The position numbers were made by a program, and so were the translations under genes. Below the pieces are notes generated by a model. That model saw nothing but the letters and a program-made list of their open reading frames with translations, ran no database searches and had not been told where the DNA came from. Positions 25,710-32,578 of a DNA stretch of 36,854 nucleotides are shown here, one piece after another (the first letter of the stretch is position 1; the number at the start of each line of letters is the position of its first letter). This DNA comes from Deltaproteobacteria bacterium Ga0077550. Lineage in GTDB: Bacteria; Myxococcota_A; Polyangia; Nannocystales; Nannocystaceae. The stretch lies in NCBI GenBank assembly GCA_001464385.1, contig LNFB01000267.1, positions 1 through 36,854 of the forward strand, read 5' to 3'.

Positions 25710-26147
25710 TTGATCACGGACGCGGTGCGCCCGCGTACGCGGGCACGTATCTTTCGCCTGACGGCGGTGCTGCTCGACGACGCGACCAACGAGTTCCCGG
25801 GCCTCCACATCGAGTACGGCGCGGCGGTGGCGAAGCGCGGCGCGCTCGCGGGCGTCGTCTACGGCGACCCGGCCAGCGACCACAGCGGCATCGCGCCGGA
25901 GTACCGCGTCGGACTCCTGTCGATCCCCGCGCGCGCCGAGCTCCGGGTCCACCGCGGTGAGGTCCTCCTGCTGGCGTGGTTTGCCCACGCGGACGGCGAG
26001 GCGGTGCGCGGCATCTCGCGGTTCGAGTGCGCCGGCGATCGTATCGCGCGCATGGTCACCTACTTCCACAACCCCGAGGTGGTGGCGGAGATCTGCGGCG
26101 AGCTCGGAGTGCCGGCGCGGAGCAACGGCTACCGCAGCTGGTGGTGA
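25710..26147 (+). CDS. Orphan domain resembling the C-terminal extension of some ECF sigma factors
   Basis: About 145 residues from TTG 25710; GTG 25725 is an equally possible start. Pattern: FPGLHIEYGAAVAKRGALAGVVYGD..., AELRVHRGEVLLLAWF, HADGEAVRGISRFECAGDRIARMVTYFHNPEVVAEICGELGVPARSNGYRSWW. The last block closely resembles the end of SnoaL-like C-terminal extensions carried by some myxobacterial ECF sigma factors ('GdrI.r...Yff.PEvv.evc.eLg.p...NGYR'). The sigma region 2 and 4 domains are absent. It may be a remnant of a sigma gene or a free regulatory/ligand-binding domain. It is divergent from the 25682 gene and convergent with 26168-26863. Confidence 0.6.
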   Translation: MITDAVRPRTRARIFRLTAVLLDDATNEFPGLHIEYGAAVAKRGALAGVVYGDPASDHSGIAPEYRVGLLSIPARAELRVHRGEVLLLAWFAHADGEAVRGISRFECAGDRIARMVTYFHNPEVVAEICGELGVPARSNGYRSWW

Positions 26148-26167
26148 GCGGGACCGCGGCCGGACCC

Positions 26168-26863
26168 TCAGAACGGGACGTTGATGTTCAGCTGGAAGTC
26201 CGCGCCGCTCGCGTCCGCGTCCGCGATCACGACCTCGACGCAGCCGACGCCGAAGCCCTCGGCGAAGGCGAGGTCGCCCATGTCGGCGTAGGGGTTCTCG
26301 GGGTCGGCGTTCACGTCGTCGTCGAGGAAGCCGGCGACGTAGTACGTGCCGTTGGGCAGGCCCTCGAGCGTGTACGCCACGGGGGAGCCGACCTGCGAGA
26401 GGTTGGCGCCGAGCACCGAGGTGCCGCCGAGCGAGGCGGCGTTCTGATCGCAGGCCGCGAGCACGCCGACGTAGAGCGTGCCGACGCCGTCGTCGCCGGG
26501 CGAGATGTTGCCGGCCTGCGCCCGCGAGACGTTGCCGCTGATCGAGTGGCCCGACGCGCCGCCGCTGCTCTCGTCGCCGCCCTCCGAGGAGCTCGGATCG
26601 ACCGTCGGATCCTCGGTGGGATCGGCGGTCGGATCCTCGGTGGGATCGGCGGTCGGATCCTCGGTCGGATCGGTCGAGCCCCCATCGGAGCCGCTGGACT
26701 CCTCCGCCGAGCCGCCGTCGGTCGACGGGTTCATCGTCGTGGTCGGCGCGACGGTCGTCGAGACGGTCGTCGCCGCGTCGTCGTTGGCATCGTCTTCGGC
26801 GGCGCAGGCCCCGAGCGAGAGCGTGAGCGCGAGCAACGACGGAGCGAGTGTGCGTGTCATCAT
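26168..26863 (-). CDS. Lipoprotein with PTEDPTAD repeats and a small beta domain
   Basis: A 231-residue lipoprotein: MMTRTLAPSLLALTLSLGAC (Cys20), then a linker of Ser/Thr/Gly/Asp with PTEDPTAD repeats. The remaining ~120 residues form a beta-rich domain: ISGNVSRAQ...GTLYVGVLAACDQ..., VAYTLEGLPNGTYYVAGFLDDDVNADPENPYADMGD, GCVEVVIADADASGADFQLNI. The 'YTLEGLPNGTYYVAGFLDDD' block is like prealbumin/carboxypeptidase-regulatory-type beta sandwiches found in surface proteins. No enzyme motif seen. It is convergent with the upstream plus gene (20 nt gap). A clear Shine-Dalgarno is lacking (only GGGGAcc), and either of two adjacent ATGs could start it. Confidence 0.72.
   Translation of the reverse strand: MMTRTLAPSLLALTLSLGACAAEDDANDDAATTVSTTVAPTTTMNPSTDGGSAEESSGSDGGSTDPTEDPTADPTEDPTADPTEDPTVDPSSSEGGDESSGGASGHSISGNVSRAQAGNISPGDDGVGTLYVGVLAACDQNAASLGGTSVLGANLSQVGSPVAYTLEGLPNGTYYVAGFLDDDVNADPENPYADMGDLAFAEGFGVGCVEVVIADADASGADFQLNINVPF
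26607..26676 (-). repeat. 24-bp tandem repeats encoding PTEDPTAD
   Basis: Units at 26607-26630 and 26631-26654 are identical, followed by a degenerate partial unit to 26676. They code for the linker of the lipoprotein above and preserve frame. Confidence 0.8.
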
Positions 26864-26965
26864 GTCTGGTCCCCGGGGGCGGTTGTTACGCCCACGCGGC
26901 CGAGGTTCCTTGGTGTCGCTCGGGTGCGTGCGAGCGACCCTCCGCGACGACCTCGCGAGTTGCGC

Positions 26966-26971
26966 TACGCT
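26966..26971 (+). promoter_or_regulatory. -10-like TACGCT, probable leaderless promoter
   Basis: TACGCT is followed by 9 nt and GTG 26981, with no Shine-Dalgarno in between. It decides the GTG as start for the DUF2786 gene. Confidence 0.5.
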
Positions 26972-26980
26972 CCCGTCGCC

Positions 26981-27673
26981 GTGGCCGATCGCGACCCGAC
27001 GTCCGACGCGGGCAGTCATGCGCCGCCGATGCTGGCGAAGGTCCGCAAGCTCCTCGCGCTGGCGACCTCGCCCAACCCGCACGAGGCAGCGCTCGCCGCA
27101 GCGCAGGCGCAGCGCCTCGTCGAGGCCCATCGCCTCCAGGCCTGGCTCGACGCCGACCAGCGCGTCGCCGACGATCCCGACCCGATCGTCGATGCCCGCG
27201 ATGCACCCCTCGAGCTGGCGCGTCGCATCCGGCCGTGGAAGGTCGCGCTCGCGAGCGTGCTCGCCGACGCCAACGGTTGCGTCGCGTACCTGCTCGACAC
27301 CGGCGCGGGCGAGGCGCTGATCCTGGTCGGCCGCGCCCGCGATCGCGCGGCCGTGGCCGAGCTCTGGGGCGACCTCGTGCGTCGCATCGAGTGGCTCTCG
27401 GCCACGCACGGCGCCGGCAAGTCGCGGCGGTGGCACGAGGCGTTCCGCATCGGCGTCGTCGATGCCATCGATCGCGAGCTGGTCGCGATCCCCGAGGCGC
27501 TGCGGGCCGAGCTGCCCGAGGGCGCGCTGGTGGTCGTCGATCCGGCCCGCGTCGCCCACCGCGACGCGCTCGATCGCTTCGTCGACGCCCACCTCGGCCT
27601 CGCCCGCGGGCGATCGCGCAGCGTCGACGCGGCGGGCTATCGTCGCGGTCGCGCGTCGGGGTTCCGACCCTGA
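26981..27673 (+). CDS. DUF2786 domain protein
   Basis: A 230-residue protein starting at GTG. Residues 19-49 (MLAKVRKLLALATSPNPHEAALAAAQAQRLV) are the DUF2786 signature (PF10979), a short helical segment often found in phage or predatory-bacterial proteins. It is followed by a larger alpha/beta region with WKVALASVLADANGCVAYLLDTG, ALILVGRARDRAAVAELWGDLVRRIEWL, RRWHEAFRIGVVDAIDRELV and a basic tail (GYRRGRASGFRP). The second part is like the DUF7168-type partner that commonly follows DUF2786. The function of the family is unknown; a nucleic-acid role is sometimes assumed but not shown here. The TACGCT box 9 nt upstream suggests a leaderless transcript. It is convergent with the VWA lipoprotein (30 nt). 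Confidence 0.78.
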   Translation: MADRDPTSDAGSHAPPMLAKVRKLLALATSPNPHEAALAAAQAQRLVEAHRLQAWLDADQRVADDPDPIVDARDAPLELARRIRPWKVALASVLADANGCVAYLLDTGAGEALILVGRARDRAAVAELWGDLVRRIEWLSATHGAGKSRRWHEAFRIGVVDAIDRELVAIPEALRAELPEGALVVVDPARVAHRDALDRFVDAHLGLARGRSRSVDAAGYRRGRASGFRP

Positions 27674-27703
27674 CGCGCGCGAGGTGGCGACGACGCGACC
27701 GGA

Positions 27704-28879
27704 TCAGCCCGCGGGGATCGTCGCGCAGCCCAGCACCACGCGGACGCCCGACCCGGTCACGCCCTGGATGGCGTCGCAGGTCTGCGGGCACACGAGGATC
27801 GCCGTCGGCATCGCCGGATCGTCGTAGTACCAGCCCTGCTCGACGCTGGCGCAATCGGCCGCCGACTCGACGTAGCCGACGTCGAAGCCACCGCCCTGGC
27901 CGTCGTCGAACTCGACGTTGACCTGGCTGGGGTCGAAGTCCTTGCCCTCGGGGGGCTCGGGGATCTCGTACTGGCACGGCAGCTCGGCCTGCTGCACGAC
28001 CGCGTTGCTCAAGGTCTGGAACACGCCGACGAAGTCTTGGTCGCACAGGTCGCCGACGACGCCGCCGGTGAGCTCCGCGAGGTCGATGTAGACCTGGCCG
28101 ATCTGCGCGGCCTCGGGGCAATCGGTCGTCGGGACCACGGCGTGCACGATCGCCGCGCGGTCGGGCTCGACCTCGATGAAGTGCTCGATGAAGTACCCCG
28201 CCGGCTGGTTGGAGTCGTCGTCGCTGATGATGACGAAGTGCACCGTGTCGTCGCCGGCGGTGAACGGGCCCCACTGCGGCTGCTGCTCGATGATCACCGG
28301 GATCGCGTTGCTGCTGTTGACGTACTGGTCGACGTGCAGGTACTGCGGCTCGTTGGTGTCGAGCGCGATGCCGTTGGGGTCCGGCGTCTCGGAGCACATG
28401 CCGCTGCCGAGCGGTGCGTCGATGCAGATGCCCTCGGCGACGAAGTTGGTGGTGTAGTAGCCCATCGCAGCGGCGCTGAGCATCGCTACGCGGACGTCGA
28501 TGCCGTCGTCGACGATGCCCTGGGCGAAGCCGTTGAGGCGCGCTTGGACCTCGGCGGTCTCGGCGTACATGCTCGGCGAGTTGTCGACGACGAACACGAC
28601 CCGCGCGCCCTGGAGCTTCTGCTCGGCGGGGACGGTCTCGCCGGCGCACTCCTCGGACGGGAGATCGGCGACCGGCAGGTCGAAGTAGGGCGTCCCCGAG
28701 CTGCTCGACTCGTCGGCCGCCCCGGTGCTCGACGACGACTCACCGATCGTCGTGGTGAGGGTCGCCGAGGGGTCGGCGTCGTCGCGGGTGTCGCCGCACG
28801 CGGCGAGGGTGGAGGCCACCGCGGCAGCGCAGCGGAGGGCGACGGCGCGATCTCGAGTCCAACCCGTCCAACCCGACAT
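27704..28879 (-). CDS. VWA-like lipoprotein
   Basis: A 391-residue lipoprotein. From ATG 28879 the signal runs MSGWTGWTRDRAVALRCAAAVASTLAAC (Cys28), then a Ser/Thr linker. A von Willebrand A-type domain follows: ARVVFVVDNSPSM with the MIDAS D99-x-S101-x-S103, IDVRVAMLSAAAMGYYTTNF, and VHFVIISDDDSN (distal MIDAS acidic strand). The C-terminal part has CPEAAQIGQVYIDLAELTGGVVGDLC, typical of VWA lipoproteins in this group, and several cysteines (CQYEIPEPPEGKDF...CPQTC). Metal-dependent ligand binding at the cell surface is likely. ATG 28885, two codons upstream, is also in frame, but TAGGCT lies 8 nt before 28879, matching the leaderless spacing seen elsewhere. Confidence 0.8.
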   Translation of the reverse strand: MSGWTGWTRDRAVALRCAAAVASTLAACGDTRDDADPSATLTTTIGESSSSTGAADESSSSGTPYFDLPVADLPSEECAGETVPAEQKLQGARVVFVVDNSPSMYAETAEVQARLNGFAQGIVDDGIDVRVAMLSAAAMGYYTTNFVAEGICIDAPLGSGMCSETPDPNGIALDTNEPQYLHVDQYVNSSNAIPVIIEQQPQWGPFTAGDDTVHFVIISDDDSNQPAGYFIEHFIEVEPDRAAIVHAVVPTTDCPEAAQIGQVYIDLAELTGGVVGDLCDQDFVGVFQTLSNAVVQQAELPCQYEIPEPPEGKDFDPSQVNVEFDDGQGGGFDVGYVESAADCASVEQGWYYDDPAMPTAILVCPQTCDAIQGVTGSGVRVVLGCATIPAG

Positions 28880-28887
28880 GATCATCG

Positions 28888-28893
28888 AGCCTA
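28888..28893 (-). promoter_or_regulatory. -10-like TAGGCT, probable leaderless promoter
   Basis: Minus-strand TAGGCT is followed by 8 nt and ATG 28879 (only 2 nt from the alternative ATG 28885). It favours 28879 as start. Confidence 0.45.
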
Positions 28894-28934
28894 CGCGAGT
28901 TCGTCCGGGCCCGCCAGATGCCGCTGCGGTCGGC

Positions 28935-28940
28935 TATGGT
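28935..28940 (+). promoter_or_regulatory. -10-like TATGGT, probable leaderless promoter
   Basis: TATGGT, then 7 nt, then ATG 28948. Divergent from the TAGGCT element 41 bp away on the other strand. Confidence 0.5.
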
Positions 28941-28947
28941 GCGCCGC

Positions 28948-30012
28948 ATGAGCGAAGGTCTCCACGACGACGATCCCGGAGTGCAGTTGCTGGGGCGCGC
29001 CGTCGCCAGCGCCGATCCGGATCGCCTCGTGCTCGTGCACTGCGGCGACCTCCCCGGGGTCCGCGGGCGCCCGGCGCGGCTGGTCCTCGACGTGCGCGAG
29101 TGTGATGGCGCGCGCTCGCGGATCGTCCGCGCCGACGACGATGCGGCCATCGCCGCCCTCTCGGGCATGCAGCACGCGGCGGTCTGGCCGCGCGCCCACC
29201 TCGGCAAGGACTTCAGCTTCGCCTGCCTGGCGCTCGGCGCCCGCGCCCTCGGCCCCGGCGGCAAGCTGTGGTGCAGCGTCCGCAAGGCCAAGGGCGCCGA
29301 GAGCCTCGGCGACTTCATGGTCGCGCTGCTCGGCAACGTCGACGTCGTCGAACGTGCGCAGGGCTATCGGCTCTTGTGCAGCGTCCGCGAGGACGGGTTC
29401 GATGCCGCGCGGGCAGCCGAGGCGATCGGCCTGCGCCACGAGATCCGCGACGACGCGCTGCCCGGCGTCGTGCTGCAGAGCGCACCGGGGGTGTTCTCGC
29501 GGCGCGGACTCGACGACGGCACGCGGGCGCTCATCGAGCACGTCGCGGCGTGGAGCGAGGCCACCGGCGCCGCGCCGCGCCGCGTCGTCGATCTGTGCGC
29601 GGGAATCGGGCCGCTGGCGATCTGGGCCGCGCGGCGCTTCCCGACCGCGCACGTGCTCGCGGTCGAGAGCAACATGATCGCGACGCGGCTCGCGGCCGAC
29701 AACGCGACCGCGGCGGGCGTCGGCGAGCGGGTCCACGTCGCGCTGCACGATGGCATGCCGACCGTGTCCCCCACCGGATCGATCGCGCCGGGCACCGTCG
29801 AGCTCGCCCTGGTGAACCCGCCGACGCACGCCGCCGCCGAGGATCTGGTGGCGTTGTTCGCCGGCATGCGCCCGTGGATGGCGCCCGGCGGCTCGGCGTT
29901 CGCGGTGGTCTCGCGCGGCGGCGTGTCGACCCGCGGGCTGAAGGCCGCGGGCGCGGCGGTCGAGGAGCACCGCGCGGGCGCGTACACGATCCTGCACGGG
30001 CGCTGGGCCTGA
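28948..30012 (+). CDS. RsmC/RlmG-like class I SAM-dependent methyltransferase
   Basis: A 354-residue protein with the two-domain layout of RsmC/RlmG (16S/23S rRNA guanine-N2 methyltransferases). The N-terminal half is a degenerate methyltransferase-like domain (LWCSVRKAKGAESLGDFM). The C-terminal catalytic half starts with PGVFSRRGLDDGTRALI, matching the 'G.FS..klD.GT..Ll' block of RsmC, then the SAM-binding VVD215LCAGIGPLAIWAARRFP, the acidic loop LAVESN, and catalytic N290-P-P-T-H. The usual motif is NPPFH; Phe is replaced by Thr here. It probably methylates rRNA, but the base is not assignable. ATG 28948 is supported by TATGGT 7 nt upstream. Its stop codon lies in a hairpin arm shared with the convergent gene. 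Confidence 0.8.
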   Translation: MSEGLHDDDPGVQLLGRAVASADPDRLVLVHCGDLPGVRGRPARLVLDVRECDGARSRIVRADDDAAIAALSGMQHAAVWPRAHLGKDFSFACLALGARALGPGGKLWCSVRKAKGAESLGDFMVALLGNVDVVERAQGYRLLCSVREDGFDAARAAEAIGLRHEIRDDALPGVVLQSAPGVFSRRGLDDGTRALIEHVAAWSEATGAAPRRVVDLCAGIGPLAIWAARRFPTAHVLAVESNMIATRLAADNATAAGVGERVHVALHDGMPTVSPTGSIAPGTVELALVNPPTHAAAEDLVALFAGMRPWMAPGGSAFAVVSRGGVSTRGLKAAGAAVEEHRAGAYTILHGRWA

Positions 30013-30027
30013 GGCCTGACGCCTCAG
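30009..30027. terminator. Hairpin shared by two convergent genes, probable bidirectional terminator
   Basis: CTGAGGC (30009-30015), loop CTGAC, GCCTCAG (30021-30027): a perfect 7-bp stem. The TGA of the methyltransferase is in the left arm and the stop of the minus-strand gene (30026-30024) is in the right arm. There is no T-tract. Confidence 0.45.
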
Positions 30028-30467
30028 CGCAGCGAGCCCATGCGTCGCTCGCCGCGGAGTCGGTTCTTCGTCGCGCGCATGAGCGCGGAGATCCCGAGGG
30101 CGTAGATCGCCCAGAGGCACACGCCGACGGCGACGCCCTGCAGCGCGCTGCCGAACACCGGGGCCTCGGCGTGGATCTCCCGGAGGTCACTGCTGGCGCG
30201 CAGCATCGTGAACGCGAAGAACATGAGCAGCCCCGTGGTCGCGACCGCGCGGACGAACCCCAGGCCGCTGACCGGCCGCGCGCGCGTGATGCCGGGGCGG
30301 CCGCGCTCGAGGTACTGCAGCAACAGGCGCATCCACGCGCCGAGCATCGGGAACAGCAGGAAGCCGGTGATGCCGGCGAGGCCCATGATGGCGTCGCGGA
30401 GCTGTTCGGTCGGCATCGCGAACTCGCCGGGGAGCTGCGCGGCCGCGAGCAGGGGTCCGACGGTCAC
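30024..30467 (-). CDS. Small three-TM membrane protein, function unknown
   Basis: A 147-residue protein from GTG 30467. Three TM helices: about 26-50 (AIMGLAGITGFLLFPMLGAWMRLLLQYL), 67-89 (SGLGFVRAVATTGLLMFFAFTML) and 104-129 (FGSALQGVAVGVCLWAIYALGISALM). The tail is basic (RATKNRLRGERRMGSLR), suggesting a cytosolic C-terminus by the positive-inside rule. No family recognised. The GTG start is supported by TACCGT with 7 nt spacing. The gene lies just after the metallopeptidase gene on the same strand (15 nt), but its own -10 element suggests an independent transcript. Confidence 0.7.
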   Translation of the reverse strand: MTVGPLLAAAQLPGEFAMPTEQLRDAIMGLAGITGFLLFPMLGAWMRLLLQYLERGRPGITRARPVSGLGFVRAVATTGLLMFFAFTMLRASSDLREIHAEAPVFGSALQGVAVGVCLWAIYALGISALMRATKNRLRGERRMGSLR

Positions 30468-30474
30468 GGCCGCG

Positions 30475-30480
30475 ACGGTA
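30475..30480 (-). promoter_or_regulatory. -10-like TACCGT, probable leaderless promoter
   Basis: Minus-strand TACCGT, 7 nt, GTG 30467; the same hexamer as before the Uma2 gene at 7168. It lies in the short gap after the stop of the upstream gene. Confidence 0.5.
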
Positions 30481-30482
30481 GC

Positions 30483-31847
30483 TCAAGCGCCGTGCGTGAG
30501 CCATGCCCACGACCAGAACTCGACCGACAGACCGGTGAATTCCTGGCCGAAGTAGCGCATCGCGAGCGGGCGGAGATCGGTGTCGCCGCGCGCGGACATC
30601 TCGACCAGCGCGGCGTCGAGCGCGGCGCGCCGACCCGGATCGGAGGTCAGCCACTGGGCCATCATCGCCGCCTGCCAGTACTGCCGGGTGTCGATCGGGC
30701 TGCCGTCGGTGAGCGCGTGCAGCTCGGCCGCGGCGCCGCGGCGCCGCAGACCCCGGCGATACACCGGGGCGAGGTCCTGCTCGGAGATCGCGAGCTGCTC
30801 GAGGATCGCGAGGCCCTCGAGCAGCCAGCTGCGGCCCGCAGACAGCCCGTAGCTGCGCTCGAGCAGCGCGTGGTGGGCCTCGTGGACGTACGTGGGCCGC
30901 ACGGCCGTCCACTCGGGCGACCACGACGCGGTCGCGACCCCGAGCCACGTGAGGCCCTCGTCCTCGTCGCGCGGGCCGATGTCCGCGCCGTGACGCGCCG
31001 AGAACCGCCGCCAGAACCGGCGGTACTCGGGGGCGTCGGCGAACACCAGCAGCGGGATCGCCTGGTCGGTGGTCGGCATGCTCGGCAGCAGCGCGCGGAC
31101 GTTGTCGTGCATCTGCGCGAGCGCGTCGAAGACGGGCTCGGGGTCGAGCTTCGGGGCGTCGGACAGCAGCACGAACGGTCCGCGCCGCCACGTGGTGACC
31201 CGCGTCGGATCGTCGAAGTCATCGCGCAGCGCGTCGATCTCGTGGGCGTTCGCGTCCGCGTCGTCGTCTCGCCACAGCTCGAACGCCCGCAGCTCGAAGC
31301 TGCCGCCGTCGACGAAGCGCACGCCCCATCGGGTCGCGTGGTCCTGACGCGGGATGACGCCGCGGCCGTAGCGGAGATCGGTGAGCGGCACCTCGAGCAT
31401 GTGCTCGCCCTCGGCGAGCTCCAGGGTGCGGTACAGCCGGGTCCCGCGGGTGTCGTCGAGGAGCTCGAGCTCGATCCGCGCCGGCGCGTGGGCGACGAGG
31501 TCGAGCCGGGCGCGGGTCGCGGCGCCGAATGGAATCGCCGTCGCGGGCGCGACCCGGAGCTCGGCGTTCGCGGCGGCCTCGAGCACGACGCCGCCCCCGG
31601 GACGGCCCAGGCCGTCGCGCACCGTGATGTCCGAGAGCGTGGACGAGGGCCCGACGAGCGCCTCGTCGCCCAGGAACGCCCGGCGATACAGCAGCCCGAC
31701 CGGGAGCGAGGCCGCGACCGGGACCGGGGCGACGTCCTGCTCGATGCCCGTACACGCCGCGGTCGCCGCGTTCGCGTCGATGTCGGTGCGCAGCAGGCCC
31801 CACAGGAGCGAGGCCAGGATACCGGCGTGCACGAACGCGGTGCGCAC
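30483..31847 (-). CDS. Secreted gluzincin-type metallopeptidase (HExxH...E)
   Basis: A 454-residue protein. A hydrophobic N-terminus (MRTAFVHAGILASLLWGLL) without a lipobox suggests Sec export or an anchor. A beta-rich region of about 200 residues (SLPVGLLYRRAFLGDEALVGPSS..., ARIELELLDDTRGTRLYRTLELAEGEHMLEVPL) resembles a carbohydrate-binding-type jelly roll. The C-terminal half contains H322-E-A-H-H326 in TYVHEAHHALLERS, with a third ligand candidate E344 in SWLLEGLAIL, 18 residues on. HExxH plus a distal Glu is the gluzincin zinc site of peptidase MA-like families. Catalysis is likely but the substrate is unknown. The GTG start at 31847 is not firm; a second GTG six codons in is also possible, and no Shine-Dalgarno is seen. 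It is 74 nt downstream of the RRM gene. Confidence 0.72.
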   Translation of the reverse strand: MRTAFVHAGILASLLWGLLRTDIDANAATAACTGIEQDVAPVPVAASLPVGLLYRRAFLGDEALVGPSSTLSDITVRDGLGRPGGGVVLEAAANAELRVAPATAIPFGAATRARLDLVAHAPARIELELLDDTRGTRLYRTLELAEGEHMLEVPLTDLRYGRGVIPRQDHATRWGVRFVDGGSFELRAFELWRDDDADANAHEIDALRDDFDDPTRVTTWRRGPFVLLSDAPKLDPEPVFDALAQMHDNVRALLPSMPTTDQAIPLLVFADAPEYRRFWRRFSARHGADIGPRDEDEGLTWLGVATASWSPEWTAVRPTYVHEAHHALLERSYGLSAGRSWLLEGLAILEQLAISEQDLAPVYRRGLRRRGAAAELHALTDGSPIDTRQYWQAAMMAQWLTSDPGRRAALDAALVEMSARGDTDLRPLAMRYFGQEFTGLSVEFWSWAWLTHGA

Positions 31848-31921
31848 GTTTGGATCGTGACCGACGTGTCGCGTTCGTGCCAGTGCGCGAGGGCGATCGG
31901 GACCGGCCCGGTTCGACGCGG

Positions 31922-32383
31922 CTAGCGGCTCTCGGCGGTCGACACCTTGATCGCGCGGCCGTCGAGCTCGCTGCCGTGCAACTCGCGGGTGGCCCGCTGA
32001 CCGTCGGCGGCGTCGGCGTAGGTCACGAAGCCGAAGCCACGGGAGCGACCGGTCGCGCGATCGAGGATCACCACGGCTTCACTCACCTCACCGATCGTCT
32101 CGAAGGCCTTGCGGAGGTCGGCGTCCGTGGTGTCCCAGCTGAGGCCACCCACGAACAGGCGCATCGGCATCGACCGACGCGCGCCCGTGCGCGGCGCGGT
32201 GCCGCTGGGCGAGATGTCGTCGATGTTGACCTCCGCTTCGCGGACGGGCGCCTCGCCGATCATCGGGTCGATGCCGCGGGCTCGGAGGTCGCGGTTCTTC
32301 TGCAGGCGAGCCTGCTTCTCTTGGTTGCGTTGGTCGCGCCGCGCTTCGCGATCACGTTTGCCGCTCGAGTATGCCTTGGCCAA
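31922..32383 (-). CDS. RRM-type RNA-binding protein
   Basis: A 153-residue protein from TTG 32383; GTG 32398 would add five residues. An Arg/Lys-rich N-terminal tail (SSGKRDREARRDQRN, QEKQARLQKNRDLRARG) precedes one RNA recognition motif (74-150). RNP2 is L76-F-V-G-G-L in MRLFVGGLSWDTTDADLRKAF, and RNP1 is R115-G-F-G-F-V-T-Y. Aromatic residues on both strands are present, so single-stranded RNA binding is expected. RRM proteins are uncommon in most bacteria but known from cyanobacteria and myxobacteria, often tied to cold or stress. No glycine-rich tail is present; instead the basic, low-complexity part is N-terminal. The start lies beside the AT-richer intergenic region at 32.4-32.5 kb. Confidence 0.88.
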   Translation of the reverse strand: MAKAYSSGKRDREARRDQRNQEKQARLQKNRDLRARGIDPMIGEAPVREAEVNIDDISPSGTAPRTGARRSMPMRLFVGGLSWDTTDADLRKAFETIGEVSEAVVILDRATGRSRGFGFVTYADAADGQRATRELHGSELDGRAIKVSTAESR

Positions 32384-32521
32384 GCCGCTAGTTTGCACGA
32401 AAACCGGGCCTTCGGGGAGACCTGGGGCCCACCTGGGCGAATCGCCGGGCACGACCTCGGCGAAACCACCGAATTTTTCGCGACTTGCGACGGGACCGCG
32501 GGGCCCATCGCGTGGCATCGA

Positions 32522-32550
32522 TTGAAGCGATCGTGCGACCGCTCTACGCT
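32522..32550 (+). promoter_or_regulatory. Sigma-70-like promoter: TTGAAG, 17-bp spacer, TACGCT
   Basis: TTGAAG (32522-32527) and TACGCT (32545-32550) are 17 bp apart, the best -35/-10 pair seen in the window. It predicts a leader of about 22 nt for the gene starting at 32579. Confidence 0.6.
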
Positions 32551-32568
32551 CTCGGTGCGCCTGGGGGG

Positions 32569-32578
32569 GCTTGCAAGC
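32569..32578 (+). repeat. Perfect 10-bp palindrome GCTTGCAAGC abutting a start codon
   Basis: GCTTGCAAGC ends exactly before ATG 32579. It replaces the expected Shine-Dalgarno region, behind a G-rich run, and may be an operator or a structured leader. Confidence 0.5.

Noticed and set aside
26607..26676. 24-bp repeats considered as a CRISPR or VNTR locus
   Set aside because: Units are directly adjacent without spacers and encode an in-frame PTEDPTAD linker of a lipoprotein.
28883..28885. ATG 28885 as start of the VWA lipoprotein
   Set aside because: It is only 2 nt from the TAGGCT box, which would leave it outside the transcript; ATG 28879 has the 8-nt spacing seen at other genes. The difference is only two codons.
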